Positions 25,711 to 33,180 of a stretch of 64,000 nt of DNA are shown here, piece after piece (position 1 is the first letter of the stretch; each line of letters opens with the position of its first letter). Source of the DNA: Vibrio porteresiae DSM 19223. GTDB taxonomy: Bacteria > Pseudomonadota > Gammaproteobacteria > Enterobacterales > Vibrionaceae. The translations under genes were made by a program, and so were the position numbers. The notes beneath the pieces are model-generated. The model was not told the origin of the DNA. It saw only the letters and a list, made by a program, of their open reading frames with translations, and did no database searches. The DNA lies in contig NZ_AP024895.1 of assembly GCF_024347055.1 (NCBI RefSeq), positions 372,001 to 436,000 of the forward strand. The letters run 5' to 3'.

Positions 25711-26358
25711 CTATAACCTCAGTGTTTGCTTTGCCCATTGTATTGCTTCGATTCTATTTTTCACGTTAAGTTTTTTATAAATATTGTAGAGATGTGATTT
25801 TACGGTTAATTCACTGATGAAGAGTGTATCTGCAAGCTCAGTATTGGAACTTGCTGAGCAGAGATAACGCAATATCTCGGTTTCGCGTTGGCTTAGCATG
25901 GGGAAAGAATGGGAAGTTTCGCTCGTTAACTTTGATTGCCAATAATTGATCAACTGCTCATAGACGTGTTCAGGAAAACGGATTCGACCGTTGATGATAT
26001 CGGCTAGACTGACCGCGATTTCAGCTGGGGATGTGCCACTATAAAAGAGACCGCGTAAACGTCCAAAAGTGAGTAATTCATCTGTTGTTAGCCGTTTGGG
26101 TACGTTGAATAACACCACTTCAAAGCGCTGTTCAGTCATGTGGATAGGAGCAAGCCCTTTGCGTAAAGAGTGATGCTCACTGTAATCCAACAGCAAAATT
26201 TTGTGCTTGTATTCTTGATAGTGAGTTTTGATCTCTTCAGGTGTGACAATCGGGACACTAACACTGAGCAGCTGTAGAGTTTCAAGCATATTTGGGCTAA
26301 CGCTTTGTGTATCAAGCGTCATCAGATACAAGGTTCTGGCATATTGATTTTTGACCAT
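25711..26358 (-). CDS. qstR: LuxR-type regulator QstR (competence)
   Basis: 215 aa from the ATG at 26358 (Met-Val-Lys-Asn-Gln). A longer frame opens at a TTG at 26448 but has no better ribosome binding site. The N-terminal half looks like a receiver-like domain without a clear phospho-Asp context. The C-terminal HTH is of the LuxR/FixJ type: LSQRETEILRYLCSA then LFISELTVKSHLYNIYKKL. The identity rests on this protein type at the position next to ssb, galU and uvrA, where V. cholerae carries qstR. There QstR links quorum sensing (HapR) and TfoX to DNA-uptake genes and type VI secretion. Confidence 0.8.
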   Translation of the reverse strand: MVKNQYARTLYLMTLDTQSVSPNMLETLQLLSVSVPIVTPEEIKTHYQEYKHKILLLDYSEHHSLRKGLAPIHMTEQRFEVVLFNVPKRLTTDELLTFGRLRGLFYSGTSPAEIAVSLADIINGRIRFPEHVYEQLINYWQSKLTSETSHSFPMLSQRETEILRYLCSASSNTELADTLFISELTVKSHLYNIYKKLNVKNRIEAIQWAKQTLRL

Positions 26359-26654
26359 AATATTGCACTTCGCATTGACTAGAGGAAGGCTTGTTTTACC
26401 TAGTGATGATGAGACTTGACGAGGCAGAATAGAGAAAATTGCGTCCAACTTCTTAGCTTTTGTCTAAGGTTGAGTAAAGGGCAAAACAAAAATCAGAGAC
26501 AGACCGCAAAATCAAAATGGAAGACATGCACTTTAATTATGAGCACAGTACCAATAAGGAATTTGGCGATAAGGGAAGATTGGTGAGAAGGATAAAGCGT
26601 GTTATCCTTGCTGACTAATTTTAGAAACACTCACTGTGATAGACGGAGCAGAAC
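26359..26654. promoter_or_regulatory. Divergent promoter region qstR / ssb
   Basis: 296-bp gap between divergent genes, so it must hold both promoters. I found no CRP, HapR or LexA site good enough to call. The extra codons of the longer qstR frame lie at its left end. Confidence 0.5.
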
Positions 26655-27194
26655 ATGGCAAGCCGTGGTGTGAACAAAGTAATTTTAATTGGCAACCTGG
26701 GTAATGATCCTGAGGTTCGTTACATGCCAAATGGTGGTGCAGTTGCAAACATCACTATAGCAACGTCAGAAACTTGGCGTGATAAAGCAACGGGTGAACA
26801 ACGTGAGAGAACTGAGTGGCATCGTGTTGCATTGTACGGAAAACTGGCTGAAGTAGCAGGTGAGTACCTACGTAAAGGCTCTCAAGTTTATATCGAAGGT
26901 CAACTACAGACGCGTAAGTGGCAAGACCAAAGCGGTCAAGATCGCTACACAACAGAAGTCGTAGTTCAAGGTTATAACGGCATTATGCAAATGCTAGGTG
27001 GCCGTCAAGGCGGTGGTGCTCCAGCTGGTGGTATGCAACAGCAACAACCACAACAGCAAGGTGGATGGGGACAACCTCAACAACCTGCAATGCAGCATCA
27101 GCCACAGTACCAATCTGCACCTGCACAACAATCTCAGCCAGCGCCTCAATACAATGAGCCGCCAATGGATTTCGACGACGATATCCCGTTCTAG
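26655..27194 (+). CDS. ssb: Single-stranded DNA-binding protein
   Basis: 179 aa. Tetrameric SSB that coats single-stranded DNA in replication, repair and recombination. The OB-fold domain spans about 1-112 (RGVNKVILIGNLGNDPEVRY, TEWHRVALYGKLAE, YIEGQLQTRKWQDQSG). A Gln/Gly/Pro-rich linker (about 115-168) and the acidic interaction tail MDFDDDIPF follow. GGAG 7-10 nt before ATG. In Vibrio with type IV competence pili, SSB also protects incoming DNA. Ends in a strong bidirectional terminator. Confidence 0.98.
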   Translation: MASRGVNKVILIGNLGNDPEVRYMPNGGAVANITIATSETWRDKATGEQRERTEWHRVALYGKLAEVAGEYLRKGSQVYIEGQLQTRKWQDQSGQDRYTTEVVVQGYNGIMQMLGGRQGGGAPAGGMQQQQPQQQGGWGQPQQPAMQHQPQYQSAPAQQSQPAPQYNEPPMDFDDDIPF

Positions 27195-27218
27195 AGATTG
27201 CTCGATACGAAGAGATCA

Positions 27219-27248
27219 AAAAAGCTCACACCTAGGTGTGAGCTTTTT
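27219..27248. terminator. Bidirectional terminator ssb / rep
   Basis: Stem AAAAAGCTCACAC / GTGTGAGCTTTTT with a CTAG loop; symmetrical, T-runs on both strands, between convergent genes. Confidence 0.9.
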
Positions 27249-27261
27249 CTTTATCATCAAT

Positions 27262-28017
27262 TTAGTATTTACTGTCGATGTATTTCTCAATGTATTGTTT
27301 CACTTTGGCTCGTTCTTCTCGGGTCTTCGAGGAAATATGAAACTCAATCTGGTTTACGGTACGTAACCGGTTGATGTAATACATTTCGACATTAATGTCG
27401 GTTAGCTGGTTAATCTCTTGGATTGGCTTAAGCAGCGCTCTTTCTTTAAAGTGCTGCCAGCAGTTTAATGACTCTTCCACACCAAACTGTTTACGCAGTT
27501 TATCGACTTCAATCGTGAACGATTTTTTTACCTGCCAAGATTTACACATTTCGTAAAGACGAATTGAGTAGTAGCTGGTCAAAAAGGCAATATTGATAAA
27601 CTTGTACTGCGTATAAGGTGGCTCTACATAATGCACTAGTGGCGTGTAAGAATCAGAAATTCGAATGCGAGCTTCATTTTTTGAGGGAAAATCAACACTA
27701 TCAATGATCGCCTCATTGATACTGATTTGTTCGCTCTCAACTCTGAATGGTGCGCCTACCATAGTGCTTAGTGCCTCTCTGATACCAGAGAAGTTGTTCG
27801 ATTGCAGCGTCAGACCAATCGCTTGGCAATATTCTTTGATATTGATGTCGACGTATGGCTGCTCTTTGTCTGCAAGCGTGGCAAAGCAGTACTTAATGAC
27901 TTTGTACTGGTTATAAGAAATTTTATATTCTGATGCCTGAATAAAGTCGTTGCTTTTCACCACAACTTTATTACGCATTTTATTAATATTGATTGATGGA
28001 GATTTTTTTATCGTCAT
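27262..28017 (-). CDS. Rep_3 (RepB-family) replication initiator protein, chromosomal orphan
   Basis: 251 aa from the ATG at 28017, which has GGTGAG 4 nt upstream; an ATG at 28035 adds 6 residues but lacks a good site. The family is suggested by the N-terminal KVVVKSNDFIQASEYKISYNQYKVIKYC, typical of the first winged helix of Rep_3 plasmid initiators, and by the second winged-helix region near 150-230 (FLTSYYSIRLYEMCKSW, RKQFGV). Such proteins bind iterons to start plasmid replication and repress their own promoter. No partition, mobilisation or toxin-antitoxin genes sit nearby, and no run of iterons is visible. It could be a plasmid remnant, a domesticated regulator, or a phage or satellite relic. 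AACTGTTCAT-type repeats surround it. Confidence 0.75.
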   Translation of the reverse strand: MTIKKSPSININKMRNKVVVKSNDFIQASEYKISYNQYKVIKYCFATLADKEQPYVDINIKEYCQAIGLTLQSNNFSGIREALSTMVGAPFRVESEQISINEAIIDSVDFPSKNEARIRISDSYTPLVHYVEPPYTQYKFINIAFLTSYYSIRLYEMCKSWQVKKSFTIEVDKLRKQFGVEESLNCWQHFKERALLKPIQEINQLTDINVEMYYINRLRTVNQIEFHISSKTREERAKVKQYIEKYIDSKY

Positions 28018-28039
28018 AGTCTCACCATGCCGCATATCG

Positions 28040-28047
28040 ACTGTTCA
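28040..28047 (+). repeat. ACTGTTCA repeat, copy A
   Basis: 8-mer 23 bp upstream of the rep start. Inverted relative to copy B at 28163-28172. Confidence 0.4.
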
Positions 28048-28162
28048 CTAAGGCCAAGATTTCTCTTCTAATGTAAGAAATCCACATCTAAATGATGTTT
28101 AAAAGAGACTAACTACCCTTAATAAAATAGAGAATTAAGTGCTCTTTTTCTACCATTGAAAA

Positions 28163-28172
28163 ATGAACAGTT
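28163..28172 (-). repeat. AACTGTTCAT repeat, copy B
   Basis: 10-mer on the minus strand, in the rep promoter region. Same 10 bases as copy C. Confidence 0.45.
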
Positions 28173-28243
28173 AGCGAGTGTATATCTAGTTTCAATGAAA
28201 CTTGTACGCGTTATCTGTCCAGAAAAAACGGTGACTCAGGTGC

Positions 28244-28723
28244 TTATTCGAGCTCTAGCGAAATTGCTGCGGCTTTAGCGCCAGTGATCTTAAGAAGATC
28301 GCTTGGCGAGAGTCTAACAACCAGACCACGATCGCCCGCATTAACGTAGAGAGCATCAAGTTTCATCAATTCTTCAGCAAGAAAAACAGGCATTAAATTG
28401 AATACACCGAGCGGGCTTGTTCCACCCGAGACAAAACCAGTTAGCTTTGTCGATTTGTCTGCATTCATCATGCGCGCCTTTTTACCCATCAAAAGAGCAG
28501 CGGCTGCGTCCATATCCACTTTTTTATGAACAGGCAAAACAATACAAACAGGCGACTTTTTATCGACTTCAATAATCAGAGTTTTAGCGACACTATTTTC
28601 ATCTTGCCCCATCGACTGAGCCGCTTGAATACCGATAGATGAACCGTGAGGGTTATATTCATACGTTTCGATAGAGTAAGTGACACCACTGTCAGATAAA
28701 ATATGGCGAATAGTTTGCTGCAT
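28244..28723 (-). CDS. YbaK/EbsC-type aminoacyl-tRNA deacylase
   Basis: 159 aa. Single YbaK/ProX editing domain, the family that hydrolyses mischarged Cys-tRNA(Pro) and similar aminoacyl-tRNAs in trans. Family marks: an early HGSS segment, AKTLIIEVDKK, the conserved Lys of VHKKVDMDAAAA, and GFVSGGTSPLGVFN, the glycine-rich substrate pocket. Start ATG with AAGGG 7 nt upstream. Same strand as the rep gene, 226 bp upstream of it, so not clearly one operon. The exact tRNA target cannot be told. Present in an otherwise accessory-looking block. Confidence 0.88.
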   Translation of the reverse strand: MQQTIRHILSDSGVTYSIETYEYNPHGSSIGIQAAQSMGQDENSVAKTLIIEVDKKSPVCIVLPVHKKVDMDAAAALLMGKKARMMNADKSTKLTGFVSGGTSPLGVFNLMPVFLAEELMKLDALYVNAGDRGLVVRLSPSDLLKITGAKAAAISLELE

Positions 28724-28929
28724 ATATAACCCTTTGGTAATAAGTTAATAATTATGTGTTAGAAACACAAAAATTATATCTGTGTGGTTTTGTTTTTAAC
28801 CAAAGAAAAGATTAATTTACTTTTAAATAATGTCTAAATTTAAATCTATGACATTAAAATAATTATTAATTAATATTTACTCTCTCATCCGTAAAAGGTC
28901 TTACTCCTTAAAACAGAGCTCATTATAAA

Positions 28930-28939
28930 AACTGTTCAT
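28930..28939 (+). repeat. AACTGTTCAT repeat, copy C
   Basis: 10-mer identical to copy B, about 0.9 kb from the rep start, inside the AT-rich gap. Confidence 0.4.
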
Positions 28940-29107
28940 ACTTTAAACAAGATCTTTACGTGTTACGAAAGTGTGTTTTTTTGATTTTTTATCAATGTAT
29001 TTCATGTGGTTATGAAGCTATCGCACACAAAAAATATCGAAATAAACACAAAATTTAACACCGTTGGGAATGAGGCGATGTAACAAAAATGTAGAAAGGA
29101 GGGGGAG

Positions 29108-29203
29108 TTGTGTAAGCGAGATAGCTTTGAATTGTCTTTTGAACTTCTTGCTATTGAGTTATTCTCACTGATTATTTTTTATCTGGCAACACTAAAGTGG
29201 TGA
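29108..29203 (+). CDS. Possible 31-aa small hydrophobic protein or leader peptide
   Basis: TTG-start frame of 31 codons ending in TGA. The case for it is the purine tract AAAGGAGGGGGAG (29095-29107): AAGGAGG sits 5 nt before the TTG, a near-ideal ribosome binding site in an otherwise non-coding AT-rich gap. The peptide starts with Cys-Lys-Arg and carries a hydrophobic stretch in its second half (LLAIELFSLIIFYLATL), ending Lys-Trp, so it could be a small membrane peptide. It ends 56 nt before the helicase gene on the same strand, so it could also be a leader peptide. No known family recognised; chance is possible. Confidence 0.35.
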   Translation: MCKRDSFELSFELLAIELFSLIIFYLATLKW

Positions 29204-29259
29204 TAAATATTGTGTTTGTTTGGATTTAATATTTTTCAATATGAGATGTAGAGGTTGAA

Positions 29260-30468
29260 ATGTCATTCTTAGAACAAAATAGATCTATATTTAAACTCTC
29301 TCCAGATAAGTGCTTACATGATGAACAGCAGCAGCTGAAAAATAAATTAGAAGAATTTCTATGTTTAAATAGAGCAGAGGAACATGGCTGCTTTATTATT
29401 TATGGTGATGCTGGAACCGGGAAAAGTGTATTTCTTAACCGAGTGTTTATGGATTTACAGCATTATGCAAGAGCAGATAAACAACATCCATTATATGGGT
29501 TAAATAATGTGCTTCTGGTTAATCACCCAGAAATGCTTAAAGCGTATAAAAATGCGGCAGAAAAAATCCCAACATTAAAAAAGAAAGATTATGAACGTCC
29601 AACGACTTTCATCAATCAATATCACAAAGCAGGAAAAGTAGCGGATATAGTCTTAGTTGATGAAGCTCACTTGTTGCTGACTGGGCCAGACCGCTATAAC
29701 CATTTTTTTCAAGATAATCATTTAGAAGAGTTAATGAAGCTGGCTCGACTTGTGGTGCTTGTGTTTGATGAGAAGCAGGTATTAAAAGCGAAAAGTTTGT
29801 GGGATAACACTAGGTTGAACCATTTACTGCAAGCGTATCCAGTAGAGACATTTACCCTGAAGCGTCAGTTTCGTATGAATGTGGCTCTTGAACACGCTGA
29901 TTGGATAACCCAATTTTGCCAAGGAAATCTTCAACCGATACCGTCAGCTTCAGCGCAGTTTGAGTTAATGCCTTACGATGATGCTCAGAAAATGTATGAA
30001 GATATTCAAGAGCATAACCAATACCGTGGTTTATCGAGAATGCTGTCTACCTACGATTATCCTTATCGACTCGATGGTAAAGATTATTTCATTGTTGAAG
30101 GACGCTTCTGTTTGCGTTGGGATCGAGCTAAGCCACAAGCCAAGGATCCTTGGGCGGAGCGTGAAGATACGATTGAAGAAGTGGGCTCCGTTTATACCAT
30201 CCAAGGTTTTGACCTTAACTATGTCGGTTTGATCTTAGGACCATCAGTGAGTTGGGATGAAGCCACTCAGCGTATCGTGTTACAACCAGAGAAGTATGAA
30301 GATAAGGCGGCGTTTAACGGATTAGGTGGGAAAGATAATGCTCAGCATCTAAAACAAAATCTGATGTGGAATAGCATTAACGTCTTGATGACGCGAGCGA
30401 TTAACGGGTTGTACATTTACGCGCATGATCCTATTCTGCGGAAAAAATTGATGCAAGCGATGGTATAA
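29260..30468 (+). CDS. DUF2075-family (schlafen-like) ATPase/helicase
   Basis: 402 aa. P-loop protein of the DUF2075 group, related to superfamily 1 helicases and to the helicase part of schlafen proteins. Walker A GDAGTGKS (49-56), Walker B VLVDEAH (131-137), a helicase-like TLKRQFRMN (about 203-211), VGSVYTIQGFDLNYVGLILG (about 311-330) and the C-terminal NVLMTRAINGLYIYA, like motif VI of UvrD-type enzymes. No nuclease or extra DNA-binding domain is visible. GAGG before ATG. Eleven bases separate it from the deformylase-like gene, so the two are very likely co-transcribed. The function of the family is not settled. Confidence 0.85.
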   Translation: MSFLEQNRSIFKLSPDKCLHDEQQQLKNKLEEFLCLNRAEEHGCFIIYGDAGTGKSVFLNRVFMDLQHYARADKQHPLYGLNNVLLVNHPEMLKAYKNAAEKIPTLKKKDYERPTTFINQYHKAGKVADIVLVDEAHLLLTGPDRYNHFFQDNHLEELMKLARLVVLVFDEKQVLKAKSLWDNTRLNHLLQAYPVETFTLKRQFRMNVALEHADWITQFCQGNLQPIPSASAQFELMPYDDAQKMYEDIQEHNQYRGLSRMLSTYDYPYRLDGKDYFIVEGRFCLRWDRAKPQAKDPWAEREDTIEEVGSVYTIQGFDLNYVGLILGPSVSWDEATQRIVLQPEKYEDKAAFNGLGGKDNAQHLKQNLMWNSINVLMTRAINGLYIYAHDPILRKKLMQAMV

Positions 30469-30479
30469 GGAGTAACCAC

Positions 30480-30989
30480 ATGGCTGAAACGATCTTGTGG
30501 ATCGATGATCCAAAAATGCAAGGAGCATCGGCTTTGGTCGAATGTTTTGATGATGATCTCGCCTCTCTCGTCAATAAGATGTTTTCCTGTATTGAGCAGT
30601 ATAAGGAGTCCGGGCTAGCGGCTATTCAGCTCGGAGTTGCCCAGCAAGTGATTGTGATCGCTATCGATGATGAATATGCCAACCACCATCGATTGGCGTT
30701 AGTCAACCCTGTGATCACTTGGTCGAGTGAGCAAATGACTCAGCATTTGGAGCTGTGCTCTTCAATTCCTCAGCATCCTCTGCCAGTGAGTCGATCTAAA
30801 GAGGTCACTGTTCAATATCAAGATATTCACGGACAGAGTCAGCAATGGCAGACGAAAGGTGTTGTAGCGGTTTGTTTGCAGCATTTGATCGAACATTTGA
30901 GTGGTCACTCTTTGCTTGATCATCTCTCATCGCTTAAAAAGCAGCGCGTCAAAAAAGGATTGATCAAGCTGCACCGGCATAGTGTTTAA
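30480..30989 (+). CDS. Peptide-deformylase-fold protein lacking the catalytic glutamate
   Basis: 169 aa. Deformylase motifs are present in order but altered: SGLAAIQLG for GxGLAAxQxG (Gln50 kept); ELCSSIP for EGCLSxP (metal ligand Cys93 kept); and QHLIEHLSG for QHExDHLxG, where metal ligands His135 and His139 remain but the general-base Glu is Leu136. Known active deformylases need that Glu to remove formyl groups, so this protein is probably inactive as a deformylase, or has another role such as binding formylated peptides or ribosomes. ATG follows AAGGAG with 7 nt spacing. It pairs with the helicase gene; a terminator follows. Confidence 0.82.
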   Translation: MAETILWIDDPKMQGASALVECFDDDLASLVNKMFSCIEQYKESGLAAIQLGVAQQVIVIAIDDEYANHHRLALVNPVITWSSEQMTQHLELCSSIPQHPLPVSRSKEVTVQYQDIHGQSQQWQTKGVVAVCLQHLIEHLSGHSLLDHLSSLKKQRVKKGLIKLHRHSV

Positions 30990-31058
30990 AATCAGCGTAA
31001 CGAATGCGTATAAAATGTAATTCTGCTGCTGTTAACGCGCGTTGATCCTCAAATTAAT

Positions 31059-31087
31059 AAAAAAGCCGCCAAAATAGCGGTTTTTTT
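31059..31087 (+). terminator. Terminator after the deformylase-like gene
   Basis: AAAAAGCCGC / GCGGTTTTTTT stem, loop CAAAATA, strong T-run. It isolates the accessory pair from the MSHA cluster. Confidence 0.8.
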
Positions 31088-31176
31088 ATATACTTATCTA
31101 CAGCCGTTTGTTTTAAAATTCATCAACTAAACGACTTTCATTCCTCGTAAGAGAACAGAAAAGGAATTCCATTTTC

Positions 31177-33180
31177 ATGAGGTATACGCCAACTCTTAAA
31201 TTAAGCACCCGCTTAGTTGCTTTTGTGACGTTAATCGTGATCAGCGCTATGTTCGTTCTGTTCGTTGGCGGAGTGCTCTCATTTCAGCGTTTAGGTCAGG
31301 AATACATGAACCACTATTTAGAGGGGATCGTTGAGGTCCTCGATAAAGAGATGGAAGATCCTGATGCGATCTATTCTATGCAGCGCTGGATGCCGAAAAT
31401 GTTGCAGGCAAGCAATATTGTCGAGATGCAGTTATCGTCCAAATCGGGCGTGATTTACCGTTTTCGAGATACGACGAATAAAGTCACACCGGATCGACTC
31501 TACGACTCCACCCTGAAGTTAAAGCGCCATGAAGGGTACGAAGTCTCATTTCAAGTTATCCCTCCTTATAACGGTTATAGCTATTCGCTTGGTGCTATGT
31601 TGTCGATCACTTTCGCCGTGGTATTGATCGTCATCGGCCTGCTACAAGGATTGAAGTGGCTTAGAAATCAATTGCTTGGATCTGAATTGCTTGAAGAACG
31701 TGGCCGAATGATCTTAGCAGGGCAAGTGGAGCGTTTTGCTGTCGGTGACGAACGAGAGTGGCCTTACACCGCCAGTGAAGCATTAGATAAACTGATTGAA
31801 GAGCTCAAAGATGCTCGTCAAGAGCGGAGCCGCTTTGACACGTTTATTCGCAGCCAAACTTTCTTAGACCAATTGACTGGTGCCGCTAACCGTGTGCTTT
31901 TCGATAATAAATTAGAAGCGGCGCTGCAAGAGAGTGGCGCTCATGGTGGCGTGGTCATGCTGCGTATCGATGAACTGGAGTCGGCTCGAGAAGAGAATGA
32001 CAAGCAGTTAGTCGACGATTTTATTATTAACGTTGGTCAGTGCTTATCCAATGTCACCTCTCGCTATCCAGATGTGATCTTATCGCGTTATTACGAATCT
32101 ATTTTTGCCGTGTTCTTACCGCATCAATCTTCAAAAGATGTCGCGTATGCGGCTTCCCAATGCCTTAAATTGGCGGAGAGGTTAGCGCCCCCATCACCGC
32201 TTGATAAAGATAATTGGTTCCATATTGGCGTCACTATGTATAACGAAGGTGAACGCCGTGGTCGTATTATCAATGAAGTAGAAACGGCACTGAAAAATGC
32301 TCAACTACAAGGAATGAACGCTTGGAGTCGGTTTAAAAAGCTGGCGAAACCACAAGATGAGCGAGGTAGTGTACGTTGGCGCACGTTGTTTGACGAAGCG
32401 TTGAAACCACAAAATATTCTTTTGTATCAGCAACCTTGTTATTTATTGACTGGCAGCGAACAGCTAGTGAAAGTTCACCAAGAGATATTTGCTCGAATTG
32501 ATGACCCACAACAAGGAGTTATCAAAGCATCACGTTTCAGTGCGGCGCTAGAGATGGTCGGTTACGAATCATTGATGGATCGATCCGTATTTGATCGCGT
32601 TATCGATTTTCTTCGTTCTAGCTCATCGAAAGAGTGCTATTCGATTAATATGAATGTAGTGCCTTTCGCGGATAAGCGTTTTGTTCGTTGGTTGCGTTTT
32701 GAGCTAATGCAAATGCCTCAAGAGTGGCGTCAAAGACTCTCTTTCGATTTTTCTGAAGGACATTTAGTACAACATCTGGACTACATGCGACCTGTTTTAC
32801 GGATGATTTCCGCTTTAGGTTATAAAATTGTCGTAGGGCAAGCTGGACGTACCATAGTAAGTACCCACTACTTGAAAGACATCAAGGTTGATGTACTAAA
32901 ACTGCATCGTAGCTTAGTGAAACGAATCGATCAAAGGCATGAAAATCAACTGTTTGTGCGCAGTATGCTCGGTGTATGTAGCGGTACTGATACGAAAGTC
33001 ATTGCAGTAGGGGTTGAAGAAGAGTCAGAATGGGCGATGCTCAAAACCCTTGGTGTTGATGGTGTACAGGGGCGCCTATTCGATGAAGAACGTCCACTAC
33101 AACCTGATGTTCAGTTGAAAAAACGTAAGGTTGAGTCTGTTATTAAACCTGGTAGAAGAAATCGATGGCGAACTAAATGA
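31177..33180 (+). CDS. csrD: CsrD/MshH, degenerate GGDEF-EAL regulator of Csr small RNAs
   Basis: 667 aa. First gene of the MSHA cluster, called mshH there. CsrD targets CsrB/CsrC-type RNAs for RNase E decay and does not make or cut c-di-GMP. Two membrane segments (about 12-32 and 137-157) flank a periplasmic part, followed by a HAMP-like linker, a GGDEF-like domain (about 225-390) and an EAL-like domain (about 405-650). Both lack catalytic motifs: SRYYESIF stands where GGDEF should be, and no EAL triplet follows YQQPCYLL. Stop overlaps the mshI start (ATGA). Confidence 0.92.
   Translation: MRYTPTLKLSTRLVAFVTLIVISAMFVLFVGGVLSFQRLGQEYMNHYLEGIVEVLDKEMEDPDAIYSMQRWMPKMLQASNIVEMQLSSKSGVIYRFRDTTNKVTPDRLYDSTLKLKRHEGYEVSFQVIPPYNGYSYSLGAMLSITFAVVLIVIGLLQGLKWLRNQLLGSELLEERGRMILAGQVERFAVGDEREWPYTASEALDKLIEELKDARQERSRFDTFIRSQTFLDQLTGAANRVLFDNKLEAALQESGAHGGVVMLRIDELESAREENDKQLVDDFIINVGQCLSNVTSRYPDVILSRYYESIFAVFLPHQSSKDVAYAASQCLKLAERLAPPSPLDKDNWFHIGVTMYNEGERRGRIINEVETALKNAQLQGMNAWSRFKKLAKPQDERGSVRWRTLFDEALKPQNILLYQQPCYLLTGSEQLVKVHQEIFARIDDPQQGVIKASRFSAALEMVGYESLMDRSVFDRVIDFLRSSSSKECYSINMNVVPFADKRFVRWLRFELMQMPQEWRQRLSFDFSEGHLVQHLDYMRPVLRMISALGYKIVVGQAGRTIVSTHYLKDIKVDVLKLHRSLVKRIDQRHENQLFVRSMLGVCSGTDTKVIAVGVEEESEWAMLKTLGVDGVQGRLFDEERPLQPDVQLKKRKVESVIKPGRRNRWRTK

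Larger units (their letters stand above)
28724..29259. other. 536-bp AT-rich divergent intergenic region
   Basis: Much more AT-rich than its surroundings, with runs such as AATTATTAATTAATATT near 28860. It should hold promoters for the deacylase (minus) and the helicase pair (plus). It contains repeat copy C and one small ORF with a strong ribosome binding site (29108-29203). Such AT-rich DNA is typical of transferred, H-NS-bound segments; that is inference. Confidence 0.6.

Noticed and set aside
28036..28260. Iteron array next to the Rep_3 gene
   Set aside because: Only scattered 8-10-mers, no three or more direct repeats at regular spacing; recorded as repeats, not as an origin.
28981..28995. 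TTGAT-TTTTT-ATCAA palindrome, reminiscent of a HapR/LuxR-type site
   Set aside because: The spacer is 5 rather than 6 bp and the flanks do not match, in DNA so T-rich that such palindromes are common.
30480..30989. Functional peptide deformylase
   Set aside because: The essential Glu is missing; the genome must carry another def gene elsewhere.
27219..31087. Genomic island with integrase or attachment repeats
   Set aside because: I saw no integrase, tRNA end or direct repeat at either edge; the block is only called accessory.
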